Shown: positions 1-6,414, counted from the stretch's first letter. The stretch: DNA of 8,046 bases from Acidobacteriota bacterium (GCA_003223675.1 QHVW01000931.1:1-8046); one strand, 5' to 3'. Numbers and translations are program-made. Notes: generated by a model not told the origin, from the letters alone.

Positions 1-193
1 GGGCCGCCATGGCGCCGGCCCGCAGGTAGTCGCCGTAGGCGAAGCCGCCGGGGAGCACCACCAGCTCGCACCCCTTGAGGGTGTCGTCCTGGTGCCAGAG
101 GAAGGTCACGTCCTGCTGGAGGACGTGCTTGAGGACGTGGTAGACGTCGTGGTCACAGTTGCTGCCGGGGAAGACGACGACGCCGCATTTCAT
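1..193 (-). CDS. purQ: Phosphoribosylformylglycinamidine synthase subunit PurQ (N-terminal part)
   Basis: PurQ is the glutaminase subunit of the PurS-PurL-PurQ FGAM synthase complex. It supplies ammonia for the fourth step of de novo IMP synthesis in the cytoplasm. Only the first 64 residues are here; the gene leaves the window at its left edge, so the nucleophile cysteine and the His/Glu of the class I glutamine amidotransferase triad are not visible. The visible part begins MKCGVVVFPGSNCDHD, matching the family's first strand and its PGSNCD loop. It later shows LPGGFAYGDYLRAGA, the oxyanion-region signature of PurQ. The ATG start overlaps the purS stop in an ATGA junction, with a G-rich Shine-Dalgarno-like stretch upstream inside purS, so translation is probably coupled. 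Identification is firm from the two motifs and the purS neighbour. Confidence 0.96.
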   Translation of the reverse strand, partial: MKCGVVVFPGSNCDHDVYHVLKHVLQQDVTFLWHQDDTLKGCELVVLPGGFAYGDYLRAGAMAA

Positions 194-453
194 GGCTGCA
201 CCCCCGCGCCTCCGTCGAGGAGCTCCACCGAGTAGTCCTCGACCACGGTGTTGGCGAGCAGCTTTTCGCACATGTCGCGGAGCTGCCGGCGGGCCGCCTC
301 GGGGTCCTCTCCGGTCAGGGAGATCTCGAAGCTCTTGCCGGCGCGGACGTCGTCGACGCCCGCGAAGCCGACGCGGGACAGCGCGTCGCGGATGGCTTTG
401 CCCTGTGGATCGAGGATCTCGCGGCGCGGATAGACCGTAACTCTTGCTCTCAC
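190..453 (-). CDS. purS: Phosphoribosylformylglycinamidine synthase subunit PurS
   Basis: PurS is the small structural subunit that bridges PurL and PurQ and helps pass ammonia to the PurL active site in FGAM synthase. The 87-residue product has the usual PurS length. It shows the family landmarks: a first strand (RARVTVYPRREI), the LDPQGKAIRDAL motif at about residues 14-25, the VRAGKSFEI strand, and the CEKLLANTVVEDYSVEL C-terminal segment. The start is GTG. It is chosen because a strong GGAGGTGA Shine-Dalgarno (460-467) lies 6 nt upstream and the N-terminus aligns with family expectation. The gene begins one base after the stop of the upstream YycJ-like hydrolase and overlaps purQ by 4 nt. 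A free-standing purS implies the short PurL form of the enzyme in this organism. Confidence 0.95.
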   Translation of the reverse strand: MRARVTVYPRREILDPQGKAIRDALSRVGFAGVDDVRAGKSFEISLTGEDPEAARRQLRDMCEKLLANTVVEDYSVELLDGGAGVQP

Positions 454-454
454 C

Positions 455-1378
455 TCAAGTCACCTCCAGCCAGGGGGTGGGACGGTCCTGCTCGGTGACG
501 GTCACCTGCGCGGGGCAGCCCTCCCGGTCCAGGGCCTCGCCGATCGCGGCGGCGGCCAGGGCGGGGAGGTTGTTCGTGCGGGAGAGGTGGTAGAGGACCA
601 CCCGGCGCAGCCGGTCACCGACCAGCTCGGGGAGGCCTTCCGCGGCCTCCCGGTTCGACAGGTGGCCGTGACGGCCGGCCACCCGCTGCTTCAAGGTCCA
701 AGGATACGGCCCGTTGCGCAGCATGTCGAGATCGTGGTTGGTCTCCAGGATCAGGAGATCGAGGTCGCGCAGCCGCCCCCAGGCCAGGCTGGTGCGGCAG
801 CCGATGTCGGCCACCAGGCCGATCCGCCGGCCGCAGGGGTCCTCGATGACGAAGCCCACCGGCTCGCTGGCGTCGTGGGGGATCAGGAACGGCTCGACCA
901 CGAATCCCGCGATCTCCCGGGGTGCGCCGGAGCGGATCTCGCCGCCCGCCTTCGCGGCCTCGGTGCGCAGACCGGCGCCCGCCAGGGTCCCGGGGGTGCC
1001 GTAGACCGGCAGCTTGAACCGGTTGAGGAACCGGCGCGCCCCCTTGCAGTGGTCCTGGTGCTCGTGGGTGAGGACGATCCCGCCCAGCGTCTTGGCATCG
1101 AAGCCGATCTCCTGCATCCGCTTGACGATCTCCTTGCAGGAGAACCCGGCGTCGATCAGCAGGCGATGGGGGCCCGATTCGAGGACCACCGCGTTGCCAC
1201 CGCTCCCCGAGCCCAGGACGCCCACACGCAGGGGCGGCCCGGCGCGGCGAGGGGCCGGCGGCGGGGCGGGCTCGGGCTCGGGATCGATAGGAGCCAGGAA
1301 GTCGAGGAGGCTCTGCTGTCCGGCAGACTCCAGGGCGCGACGGCGGCGGGAGAACAGATTTTCCAGGGGGAGCGCCAC
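455..1378 (-). CDS. YycJ/WalJ-family MBL-fold metallo-hydrolase with N-terminal extension
   Basis: This is a cytoplasmic metallo-beta-lactamase-fold hydrolase of the YycJ/WalJ type. Members have been linked to 5'-3' exonuclease activity and mismatch repair in Bacillus; the role here is inferred. With the GTG start the protein has 307 residues. The MBL domain starts near residue 50 (LRVGVLGSGSGGNAVV). Zinc-site motifs are HEHQDH (105-110), H168 in IPHDASEPVGF, D191 in VADIG, and the family-typical ETNHDLDML (212-220), YPWTLK (225-230), GHLSN (238-242) and LSRTNN (265-270). Residues 1-49 are an extra arginine- and proline-rich leader. The open frame runs further upstream into the preceding phosphodiesterase gene. 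The GTG at 1378 is preferred because it lies just after that gene's stop, but it lacks a convincing Shine-Dalgarno, so the exact start is uncertain. The gene sits between the phosphodiesterase gene (44 nt gap) and purS (1 nt gap), probably in one operon. Confidence 0.9.
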   Translation of the reverse strand: MALPLENLFSRRRRALESAGQQSLLDFLAPIDPEPEPAPPPAPRRAGPPLRVGVLGSGSGGNAVVLESGPHRLLIDAGFSCKEIVKRMQEIGFDAKTLGGIVLTHEHQDHCKGARRFLNRFKLPVYGTPGTLAGAGLRTEAAKAGGEIRSGAPREIAGFVVEPFLIPHDASEPVGFVIEDPCGRRIGLVADIGCRTSLAWGRLRDLDLLILETNHDLDMLRNGPYPWTLKQRVAGRHGHLSNREAAEGLPELVGDRLRRVVLYHLSRTNNLPALAAAAIGEALDREGCPAQVTVTEQDRPTPWLEVT

Positions 1379-1386
1379 CCTGAGAA

Positions 1387-1409
1387 GGGTACCACATTTA
1401 GTGGTCCCC
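1387..1409 (-). other. Stem-loop in the gap before the YycJ-like gene
   Basis: On the minus strand GGGGACCAC and GTGGTACCC form a 9-position stem with one mismatch around a 5-nt loop TAAAT. It lies between the phosphodiesterase stop (1423) and the GTG start at 1378, ending 8 nt before that start. No U-run follows, so it is not a standard terminator. It occupies the place where a Shine-Dalgarno would be expected, so it could affect translation or mRNA processing. That function is inference. Confidence 0.45.
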
Positions 1410-1422
1410 GCCGGCGGTGGGG

Positions 1423-2106
1423 CTAGAAGCTGTATTCCTTGCCCTGCTCCAGGAATTCGAGGTCCGGGTTGTGGAGCTGCCGCACCTCCTCCCGGATGCG
1501 GGCTACGCAGGGGGGCTTCAGGTGGTGCAGGAGCACGGGCACCCGCTTCTGCAGCTTGCGCAGCTCGACCTCCAGCGTCCGCGGCGTCAGGTGGAGGGCG
1601 ATCTCCCACAGGCGGGTGGTCGGCCCCGTGTCGCTCGACCAGAGGACGGCGGCGCCGTTCTGCTCGATCAGGAAGCCGTGGGTGGGGACCAGGTGGTCGA
1701 CCGGGATCGGCGTGAGCTTCACGCCGTCGATCACCAGCGGCACCTCGCTCTCGAGCTCATGGAACTGCATCGCCGGCACCAGGTGGTTGGGCAGGCGGGT
1801 GAAGTCCGGCCAGGTGGCGTTGTTGAACAGGTACTTGCGCAGGGCGTAGATCGTGGCCGGCGAGGCGTAGATGTCGATCGCGCCGGGGCTCTTGCCGTAG
1901 ACGTTCTCGATGAAGAACGGCAGCGAATTGGTGTGGTCCATGTGGGAGTGGCTGAGGAGGATCGAGCGCACCCCCACCTGCCGCTCGATGGGCAGGGCCT
2001 GCGAGAGCGACCCCGCGTCCAGCGCGAGGGCGCCGTTGATCAGGAGGCAGGTCATCCGGCACTCCAGGCTTTCTCCACCGTAGCCTCCCAGGACCTGGAT
2101 CAGCAT
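1423..2106 (-). CDS. Class II 3',5'-cyclic-nucleotide phosphodiesterase-like MBL protein
   Basis: This MBL-fold protein resembles bacterial class II cyclic-nucleotide phosphodiesterases, which hydrolyse cAMP or cGMP to the 5'-monophosphate using two metal ions. The 227-residue product begins MLIQVLGGYGGES. It has the metal-binding signature SHSHMDH at residues 52-58 (H53, H55, D57, H58), then VDHLVPTHGF (137-145), the metal-bridging SSDTGPT (157-163), an HLTP motif (172-175) and LLHHLKP (192-198). It ends in LEQGKEYSF, which is typical of this family. From memory of the family, about 25 residues normally separating the DTGPT...LWE helix from the GHLTP motif are absent, so activity is uncertain. 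The ATG is the only plausible start, but no Shine-Dalgarno precedes it; a TACAAT box about 12 nt upstream suggests a very short or leaderless mRNA. It is the first gene of the run leading into yycJ-purS-purQ. Confidence 0.82.
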   Translation of the reverse strand: MLIQVLGGYGGESLECRMTCLLINGALALDAGSLSQALPIERQVGVRSILLSHSHMDHTNSLPFFIENVYGKSPGAIDIYASPATIYALRKYLFNNATWPDFTRLPNHLVPAMQFHELESEVPLVIDGVKLTPIPVDHLVPTHGFLIEQNGAAVLWSSDTGPTTRLWEIALHLTPRTLEVELRKLQKRVPVLLHHLKPPCVARIREEVRQLHNPDLEFLEQGKEYSF

Positions 2107-2117
2107 ATGTAAAAAGG

Positions 2118-2147
2118 ATTGTATCGCCCCTCCGGCCCGTCAAACAA
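2118..2147 (-). promoter_or_regulatory. Candidate promoter for the phosphodiesterase-yycJ-purSQ run
   Basis: On the minus strand TACAAT (2118-2123) is one base from the -10 consensus. TTGTTT (2142-2147), 18 nt upstream, is a weak -35; an alternative TTGACG would leave only 14 nt. Transcription would begin near 2111, about 5 nt before the ATG at 2106, which agrees with the lack of a Shine-Dalgarno. The -35 region overlaps the U-tract of the terminator of the upstream operon. Confidence 0.4.
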
Positions 2148-2148
2148 G

Positions 2149-2173
2149 AAAAGGGGCCCCGGAGGGCCCCTTT
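2149..2173 (-). terminator. Intrinsic terminator of the envelope operon
   Basis: AAAGGGGCCC (2150-2159) and GGGCCCCTTT (2164-2173) form a perfect 10-bp stem with a 4-nt loop. Read on the minus strand the hairpin is followed by TCTTGTTT, giving a run of T interrupted by C and G. It lies 23 nt past the stop of the 979-residue protein gene, so it ends the three-gene operon. The other strand has no T-run, so it is judged unidirectional. Confidence 0.85.
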
Positions 2174-2195
2174 CAACATCCCCAGCCGATTGGGA

Positions 2196-5135
2196 TCAGA
2201 ACCGCGTCCCGATCCAGAACTGGGACTGGAACCCGCCGTGCGACTGCTTGAGGTCCCAGAGCCGGGCGAAGTCCCAGTTGAGGTCGAGGCCGAGGAACCG
2301 GATGGTGAACCCCCAGCCGTAGGAAGCGATGGCGTCCTGGAGCCGCTTGGTGTCGGAGTTGTAGAACTGGAAGCTCTGGAGGTTGTGGTACCAGGCGCCG
2401 CCGATGTCGAAGAAGACCACGCCGCGAATCCCCCGGAAGGCCAGGAACGGCGTGGCGACCACGTCGAGCAGCGGGAAACGGTATTCCAGGTTGGAGAAGA
2501 ACGCCCGATCGCCGCTGAACGAGCGGAAGTCGATGCCGCGCAGGGTATCGAGGCCGCCGATGTAGTACGGGGTCGGCCGGTTGCCGGTCGATTGGCCGGC
2601 GTAGGCGCGGAAGGCGATGTTGCTGCGCTGCGTCACCGGGATGTACTGCCGGAAGTCGAGGTCGGTCGAGAAGAACAGCGTGCTGCCGCTGCTGGAGCCG
2701 CCGCCGCTGCTGTTGTGGAAGTCGGGAGCGTAACCGAGGCCGATACGCCAGCGGCGGCCGGAGATCGGCCCATACTCGGCGAAGGTCGCCGAGTCCCCGA
2801 TCAGGGCGCTCTGCGCGATGGGGAACTCGTCCGAGAAGGTCTGGAAATCCGGGTTGAACGGATCGGACCCCACGACTGGAAAGGCGTCCTTGCGGTAGAT
2901 GTAGCCCAGCCCGCCCTCGATCCGGTGATAGAAGCTGAGCGGGTAGATGATCGAGGCGGACGCTCCGGTCACCTGATAGGTGACGCGCCCCCGCTGGGTG
3001 CGGTCGATGAGCGGGTCGCCCGTGTAGTAGTAGGTGCGGTTGTCGAAGGCCTCGACCTGCCAGTGCCAGCGCCGGGAGAGGTCGGCGTAGGTGATGTCGA
3101 AGTTCGACAGGGCGTCGATCGAGCTGAGGTCGGCGATGAGCCGGTGGTCGCCCAGGTAGTCGGAGAACGAGAGCAGGATGCGGCCGACGTAGGTCTGGTC
3201 GGTGTTGACGCCGAAATAGGCGCCGGCGTCCTCCAGGAAGAACTTGCGTCCCCTGTACCCCTCGCGGTTGGCGGGGTCGATGCTCACCTGGATGTCGGGC
3301 TCGAAATGCGGCAGCTCCTTGGGCTGGGCGGGCGTGGACGCGACCTGGACCGTCTGCGGCTCGTGGACCGGCGCGTCCACGTTGGTCACGTAGAGGTCGA
3401 AGCTCATCTTCCAGTAGCCGTTGAAGACCAGCCGCTCCTGGCCTTCCGTCTCGTGGAGCACGGTGGGCATGAAGGCGCCGGTGACCACGTCGGTGTACTG
3501 GACGAGCCTGCCGTTGGTGAGATCCAGGCTGAAGATGTTCTCCGGCCCCTTGCGGTCCGAGGTGAAGTAGATCCGCTTGCCGTCGGGGGAGAACGTGGGG
3601 TCGTTCTCGTTCGACTCGCCCGTCGTCAGCTCGTAGCGGACCCCCGGCTTGTCGAGGTCGACGCGGAAGATCTTGTTGCCACTGCCGGTGGTCGAGACCA
3701 GGACCAGCGAGCGCCCGTCGGGGGAGAAGACCGGCGCGCCGTCATACATCTCGTCGTTGGTGAAGTTGGTGATCGCCTTGGTGGCGAGGTCGAGGAAGAA
3801 GATGTCGAACTGGCCGTTGCGCCAGCCGGAGAAGGCGATCGTCCTGCCGTCCGGCGAAAAGGCGGGGGACATCTCCTGCTCGATGTCGGCCAGGTCGATG
3901 ACCTCGCGCACGCCGCCGTGCAGCACGTCGACCAGCAGGAGGCTGCGCCCCCTCTCGCGCTTGGCGAAGACGGCGATGGTGTTGCCGTCCGGCGAGAAGC
4001 TGAGGTCGCGCCCCAGCTTGCGGCCGATGGCCAGCTCCTGGGCCACCAGGTACTGGTAGTCGTTCGAGAAGCCGTGGGTCAGGTTGCGGAGCAGCTTGCG
4101 CGACTTGGTGTCGTAGAGGACGAGGTCGGTCTTGCCGCGGTAGCCGGAGACCGCGGCGACCAGGTCGCCGGACGGCGAGGCGACCGGCGAGATGGTTTCC
4201 GTCCCCTGCGCCTCCCCCTCCCTGATACGGAAGACGTGGCCGAAGTCCGAGGGCTCGCCCGTCCTCACCAGCTCCGGCAGGTACTTCCGGCGCAGCCAGC
4301 GCCGGAACTCGATGTCGAAGTCCTCCGGCTCCATCTTGAAGGCCCGCTTGACCGCGCGGTCCACCCGGGCGCCCAGGGTGTTGCGGATCTCGTAGATGAA
4401 GTCGAGGAACCCCTCCTTGCCCCAGCGCTCCTCGATGAAGTCGAACACCGCGTGGCCGAAGCGGTAGGCGAAGAAGCCGGTGAAGTCCGTGCGCGTCACC
4501 GAGGGGATGATGTCGTTGACCACCGCGTCGCGCAGGTACATCCTGTCGCGCTGGCTCTCGTCCTTCGCCATGTAGCTCGCCATGCCCTCCAGGAACCAGG
4601 TGGGCGGACCGGAGGCGACCGCGCGGGCGAGGCTCCCCTCGAAGAGCATCTTGAACTGGAAGATGTGCGTCATCTCGTGCAGCATGAGCTGCATCAGCTC
4701 CGGGTCCGCGAGGTCGATCGGCATGACCATGCGGAACTTCGCCGGGCTGGAGAAGGCGCCCACCCCCTCGGGGATGAAGCCGAGCTCCACGTTGTTCTGC
4801 TCGAACGCCGAGTGGGTGGCGTAATAGAGCAGCGGGATCGGCTCCTTGATCTGGTAATTGAAGGCCCGCGAGAGCTGGTCGTAGCCGCTCTCGGCGAAGG
4901 AGACCACCTTCTGGAGCTGCGCCTCCTCCTCCTTGTAGTAGTAGACGTTGAAGTGCGGCGAGTGGTAGATCTCCCACTTCAAAGTCCGATAGGTGACCTT
5001 GTTCTTGCCGAACCCCTCGCCGTAGAGCGAGGGTCCGAACTGCGCCGCGACGGGCGCCGAGGCCAGGAGCATCCAGGCGGCGCCGGCGGCAAGGGTGAGA
5101 GCAGTGACGAACGGGCGATGCGATGAGCGCGTCAA
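2196..5135 (-). CDS. Outer-membrane fusion: MA-like zinc peptidase, PD40 beta-propeller, Omp85-like barrel
   Basis: A 979-residue exported protein with three parts. A signal peptide (residues 1-31, VAA before Q32) is followed by a metallopeptidase-like domain (about 45-290). This has HEMTH at 153-157, zinc ligands H153 and H157, catalytic E154, and a likely third ligand E183 in WFLEGMASY, the pattern of MA-clan gluzincins. Residues about 310-585 carry TolB-type PD40 blades with SPDG-like turns near 320, 381, 427, 471 and 516. Residues about 630-979 are beta-rich and end in aromatic F. They include GGLDTLRGIDF (860-870), like the Omp85 loop-6 RG motif, and FFDIGGAWY (908-916), typical of the last BamA-family strands. 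The TTG start is fixed by AAAGGAG 6 nt upstream and by the signal peptide directly after it. It is the last gene before a terminator. Substrate and function are unknown; a surface or periplasmic protein-processing or export role is inferred. Confidence 0.88.
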   Translation of the reverse strand: MTRSSHRPFVTALTLAAGAAWMLLASAPVAAQFGPSLYGEGFGKNKVTYRTLKWEIYHSPHFNVYYYKEEEAQLQKVVSFAESGYDQLSRAFNYQIKEPIPLLYYATHSAFEQNNVELGFIPEGVGAFSSPAKFRMVMPIDLADPELMQLMLHEMTHIFQFKMLFEGSLARAVASGPPTWFLEGMASYMAKDESQRDRMYLRDAVVNDIIPSVTRTDFTGFFAYRFGHAVFDFIEERWGKEGFLDFIYEIRNTLGARVDRAVKRAFKMEPEDFDIEFRRWLRRKYLPELVRTGEPSDFGHVFRIREGEAQGTETISPVASPSGDLVAAVSGYRGKTDLVLYDTKSRKLLRNLTHGFSNDYQYLVAQELAIGRKLGRDLSFSPDGNTIAVFAKRERGRSLLLVDVLHGGVREVIDLADIEQEMSPAFSPDGRTIAFSGWRNGQFDIFFLDLATKAITNFTNDEMYDGAPVFSPDGRSLVLVSTTGSGNKIFRVDLDKPGVRYELTTGESNENDPTFSPDGKRIYFTSDRKGPENIFSLDLTNGRLVQYTDVVTGAFMPTVLHETEGQERLVFNGYWKMSFDLYVTNVDAPVHEPQTVQVASTPAQPKELPHFEPDIQVSIDPANREGYRGRKFFLEDAGAYFGVNTDQTYVGRILLSFSDYLGDHRLIADLSSIDALSNFDITYADLSRRWHWQVEAFDNRTYYYTGDPLIDRTQRGRVTYQVTGASASIIYPLSFYHRIEGGLGYIYRKDAFPVVGSDPFNPDFQTFSDEFPIAQSALIGDSATFAEYGPISGRRWRIGLGYAPDFHNSSGGGSSSGSTLFFSTDLDFRQYIPVTQRSNIAFRAYAGQSTGNRPTPYYIGGLDTLRGIDFRSFSGDRAFFSNLEYRFPLLDVVATPFLAFRGIRGVVFFDIGGAWYHNLQSFQFYNSDTKRLQDAIASYGWGFTIRFLGLDLNWDFARLWDLKQSHGGFQSQFWIGTRF

Positions 5136-5141
5136 CGAGAT

Positions 5142-5148
5142 CTCCTTT
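5142..5148 (-). promoter_or_regulatory. Shine-Dalgarno fixing the TTG start of the fusion protein
   Basis: AAAGGAG on the minus strand lies 6 nt before the TTG at 5135. No ATG or GTG in frame gives both a Shine-Dalgarno and an intact signal peptide, so this site decides the start. It lies in the 28-nt gap after the preceding gene. Confidence 0.8.
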
Positions 5149-5163
5149 GCTCTCTTGTCAACT

Positions 5164-5859
5164 CTACTGGGTGAACAGGATGCGGCTGGCCTCGACGTCC
5201 TTCTGCTTGAACACGTTGACGATGCGATCCTCCAGAGAGAGCAGGTTCTTGAACATGCCGGCGAGCGGGTCGGTGTTCTCCCCCTCGAAGCTCTGGAAGT
5301 CCTTGAAATTGTCCTGGTACATCAGCTCGCCGGTCTTGCCGTCGTAGACCTGCATCAGGATGTCGTACTGGAAGCCCGTCTGCTCGACGAGCACCTGGCG
5401 CAGGTAGGTGCGGCCGTTGTAGGGGGAGACGTACTCCTCCGTGCGGTAGCCGCTGCGGTCCTGGATGTCGAAGTCGAGGCCGCCGGCGAGCACCAGGTCG
5501 GCCCCGGTCCGCTCTCCCAGGGCGTGCCAGAAATCGGTCTGCTTGCCGAGCTGGGCGAGATCGTAGGTCGGATAGTCGACCGGGCCGGGCTCGATCACCT
5601 TGAGATCGGTCTCCCGGCGCATGATCTTGACCAGATAGCGGTCGAACTCCTTCTGCACGTCGATGTCGCGCCCCTTGACCTTCTCGGCCCCCTCCTGGCG
5701 GACGACCAGGAAGGGGACCACCGCGATCGACTTGCGGCCCTGGAGATCGAGCTTCGCGCGCTGGGGCAGCGTCAGCTTGACCTCGACCGATCCCGCGAAG
5801 GCGGGCAGGGAGACGAACGCGAGGAGGGCCGCGAGAGCGAGCGAGCGGTTGCGTTTCAT
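5164..5859 (-). CDS. Secreted protein of unknown function, CsgG/LpoB/TolB-N-like
   Basis: The function is not recognised. The 231-residue product has a clear Sec signal peptide (MKRNRSLALAALLAFVSLPAFA, cleavage after A22) and no lipobox cysteine, so it should be soluble in the periplasm. After it come a strand SIAVVPFLVV (44-53), a helix with EFDRYLVKIM (71-80), LKVIEP (86-91), ADLVLAGGLDFDI (120-132), and a strand pair YDILMQVYDGKTGELMYQDN (165-184). This order, an IAVvPF strand, a helix, a 'lvlvG' strand and then a 'yDakTGe' hairpin, resembles CsgG, LpoB and related outer-membrane-associated folds. That is fold-level resemblance only. The ATG is preceded by AGGAGG at 6 nt spacing, an excellent ribosome site. 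It lies 42 nt after the TPR lipoprotein gene and 28 nt before the fusion protein gene, so it is probably their functional partner. Confidence 0.85.
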   Translation of the reverse strand: MKRNRSLALAALLAFVSLPAFAGSVEVKLTLPQRAKLDLQGRKSIAVVPFLVVRQEGAEKVKGRDIDVQKEFDRYLVKIMRRETDLKVIEPGPVDYPTYDLAQLGKQTDFWHALGERTGADLVLAGGLDFDIQDRSGYRTEEYVSPYNGRTYLRQVLVEQTGFQYDILMQVYDGKTGELMYQDNFKDFQSFEGENTDPLAGMFKNLLSLEDRIVNVFKQKDVEASRILFTQ

Positions 5860-5901
5860 TCCAATCCTCCTGAGATCAGCCCGTCCGTCTCGAACGGGGT
5901 G

Positions 5902-6414
5902 CTAAAACGGCGGCCGGTTGTCCGTCGGAGGGGGCGGTGTGTCCCCTGGGATGGACGGCGGCTCGGAGATTCCCGGCGGCCGCGGCGGAGCCGTCGCGGG
6001 AGGCGCCGCCGGCTTGTTGGTCGTGGTCGTGGAGCTGGGCTGGCCGCCTTTGGTCTTGTCCCCCTTGTAGCCCTGGTAGAACTCGACGAAACGGGAGTAG
6101 TTGGAACGGATCCCCTTGTCGTTGGGGGCCAGTTGCAGCGCCTTCTGATAGGAGGAGAGCGCCTTCTCGAACTGGCCCGAGGCCTCGTACGCCACGCCCA
6201 GGTTGCTGTGGATGCGCGCGTTGTTGGGGTCGAGCGTCTCCGCCTCCGTGAAGCGGAAGAGCGCCTCTTTCCAGAGACCCTGGCGGGCCATGTCCACGCC
6301 GAAGGCGAGCTGGGCCGAGGCCTGATCCGGCTGCTGGCGGTTGCCGCTGCAGGCGGGGAGCGCGCAAACCGCGGCGAGGAGGAAGAGAAAGACGACAGGA
6401 GAGCGTGAGGGCAT
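5902..6414 (-). CDS. Small TPR lipoprotein
   Basis: A 170-residue predicted outer-membrane lipoprotein. Residues 1-21 form a lipoprotein signal (PVVFLFLLAAVCALPAC) with lipobox LPAC and C22 as the lipidated residue. Serine at +2 argues against inner-membrane retention. Two tetratricopeptide repeats follow, about 34-66 (LWKEALFRFTEAETLDPNN) and 67-99 (FEKALSSYQKALQLAPND), so it is likely a protein-protein adaptor. The tail from about 120 is low-complexity Thr/Pro-rich (TTTTNK, PPRPPG, PPPPTDNRPPF) and could extend through the periplasm. The frame is open to 6639, but the start at 6414 is chosen because it begins the signal peptide directly and has GAGG 8 nt upstream. An ATG at 6474 would put about 20 charged residues before the signal. 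It is the first gene of the envelope operon. Confidence 0.87.
   Translation of the reverse strand: MPSRSPVVFLFLLAAVCALPACSGNRQQPDQASAQLAFGVDMARQGLWKEALFRFTEAETLDPNNARIHSNLGVAYEASGQFEKALSSYQKALQLAPNDKGIRSNYSRFVEFYQGYKGDKTKGGQPSSTTTTNKPAAPPATAPPRPPGISEPPSIPGDTPPPPTDNRPPF

Noticed and set aside
587..1426. A 279-codon plus-strand open frame opposite the YycJ-like gene.
   Set aside because: Same codon-phase effect; the opposite strand has clear MBL motifs and this frame has no recognisable protein features.
1379..1609. Upstream extension of the YycJ-like frame to a start at 1609.
   Set aside because: It would overlap the end of the phosphodiesterase gene, and the added residues are low-complexity A/G/P-rich sequence typical of an off-frame reading.
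2150..2173. The same hairpin as a bidirectional terminator.
   Set aside because: The plus-strand side is followed by CAAC rather than a T-run, and no plus-strand gene ends there.
2190..5126. A 978-codon open frame on the plus strand opposite the fusion protein gene.
   Set aside because: Its first codon positions face the third positions of the sense gene, so stops arise only from sense TTA, CTA or TCA codons, which are avoided at this GC content. It ends exactly where the sense gene has a TCA (codon 4). The product is a repetitive V/E/D/R-rich string with no domain, signal or ribosome site.
5860..5901. A short CCCGT/ACGGG repeat between the lipoprotein and CsgG-like genes as a terminator.
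   Set aside because: Only a 5-bp stem with no U-run, and the next gene has a strong ribosome site; it is expected by chance at this GC content.
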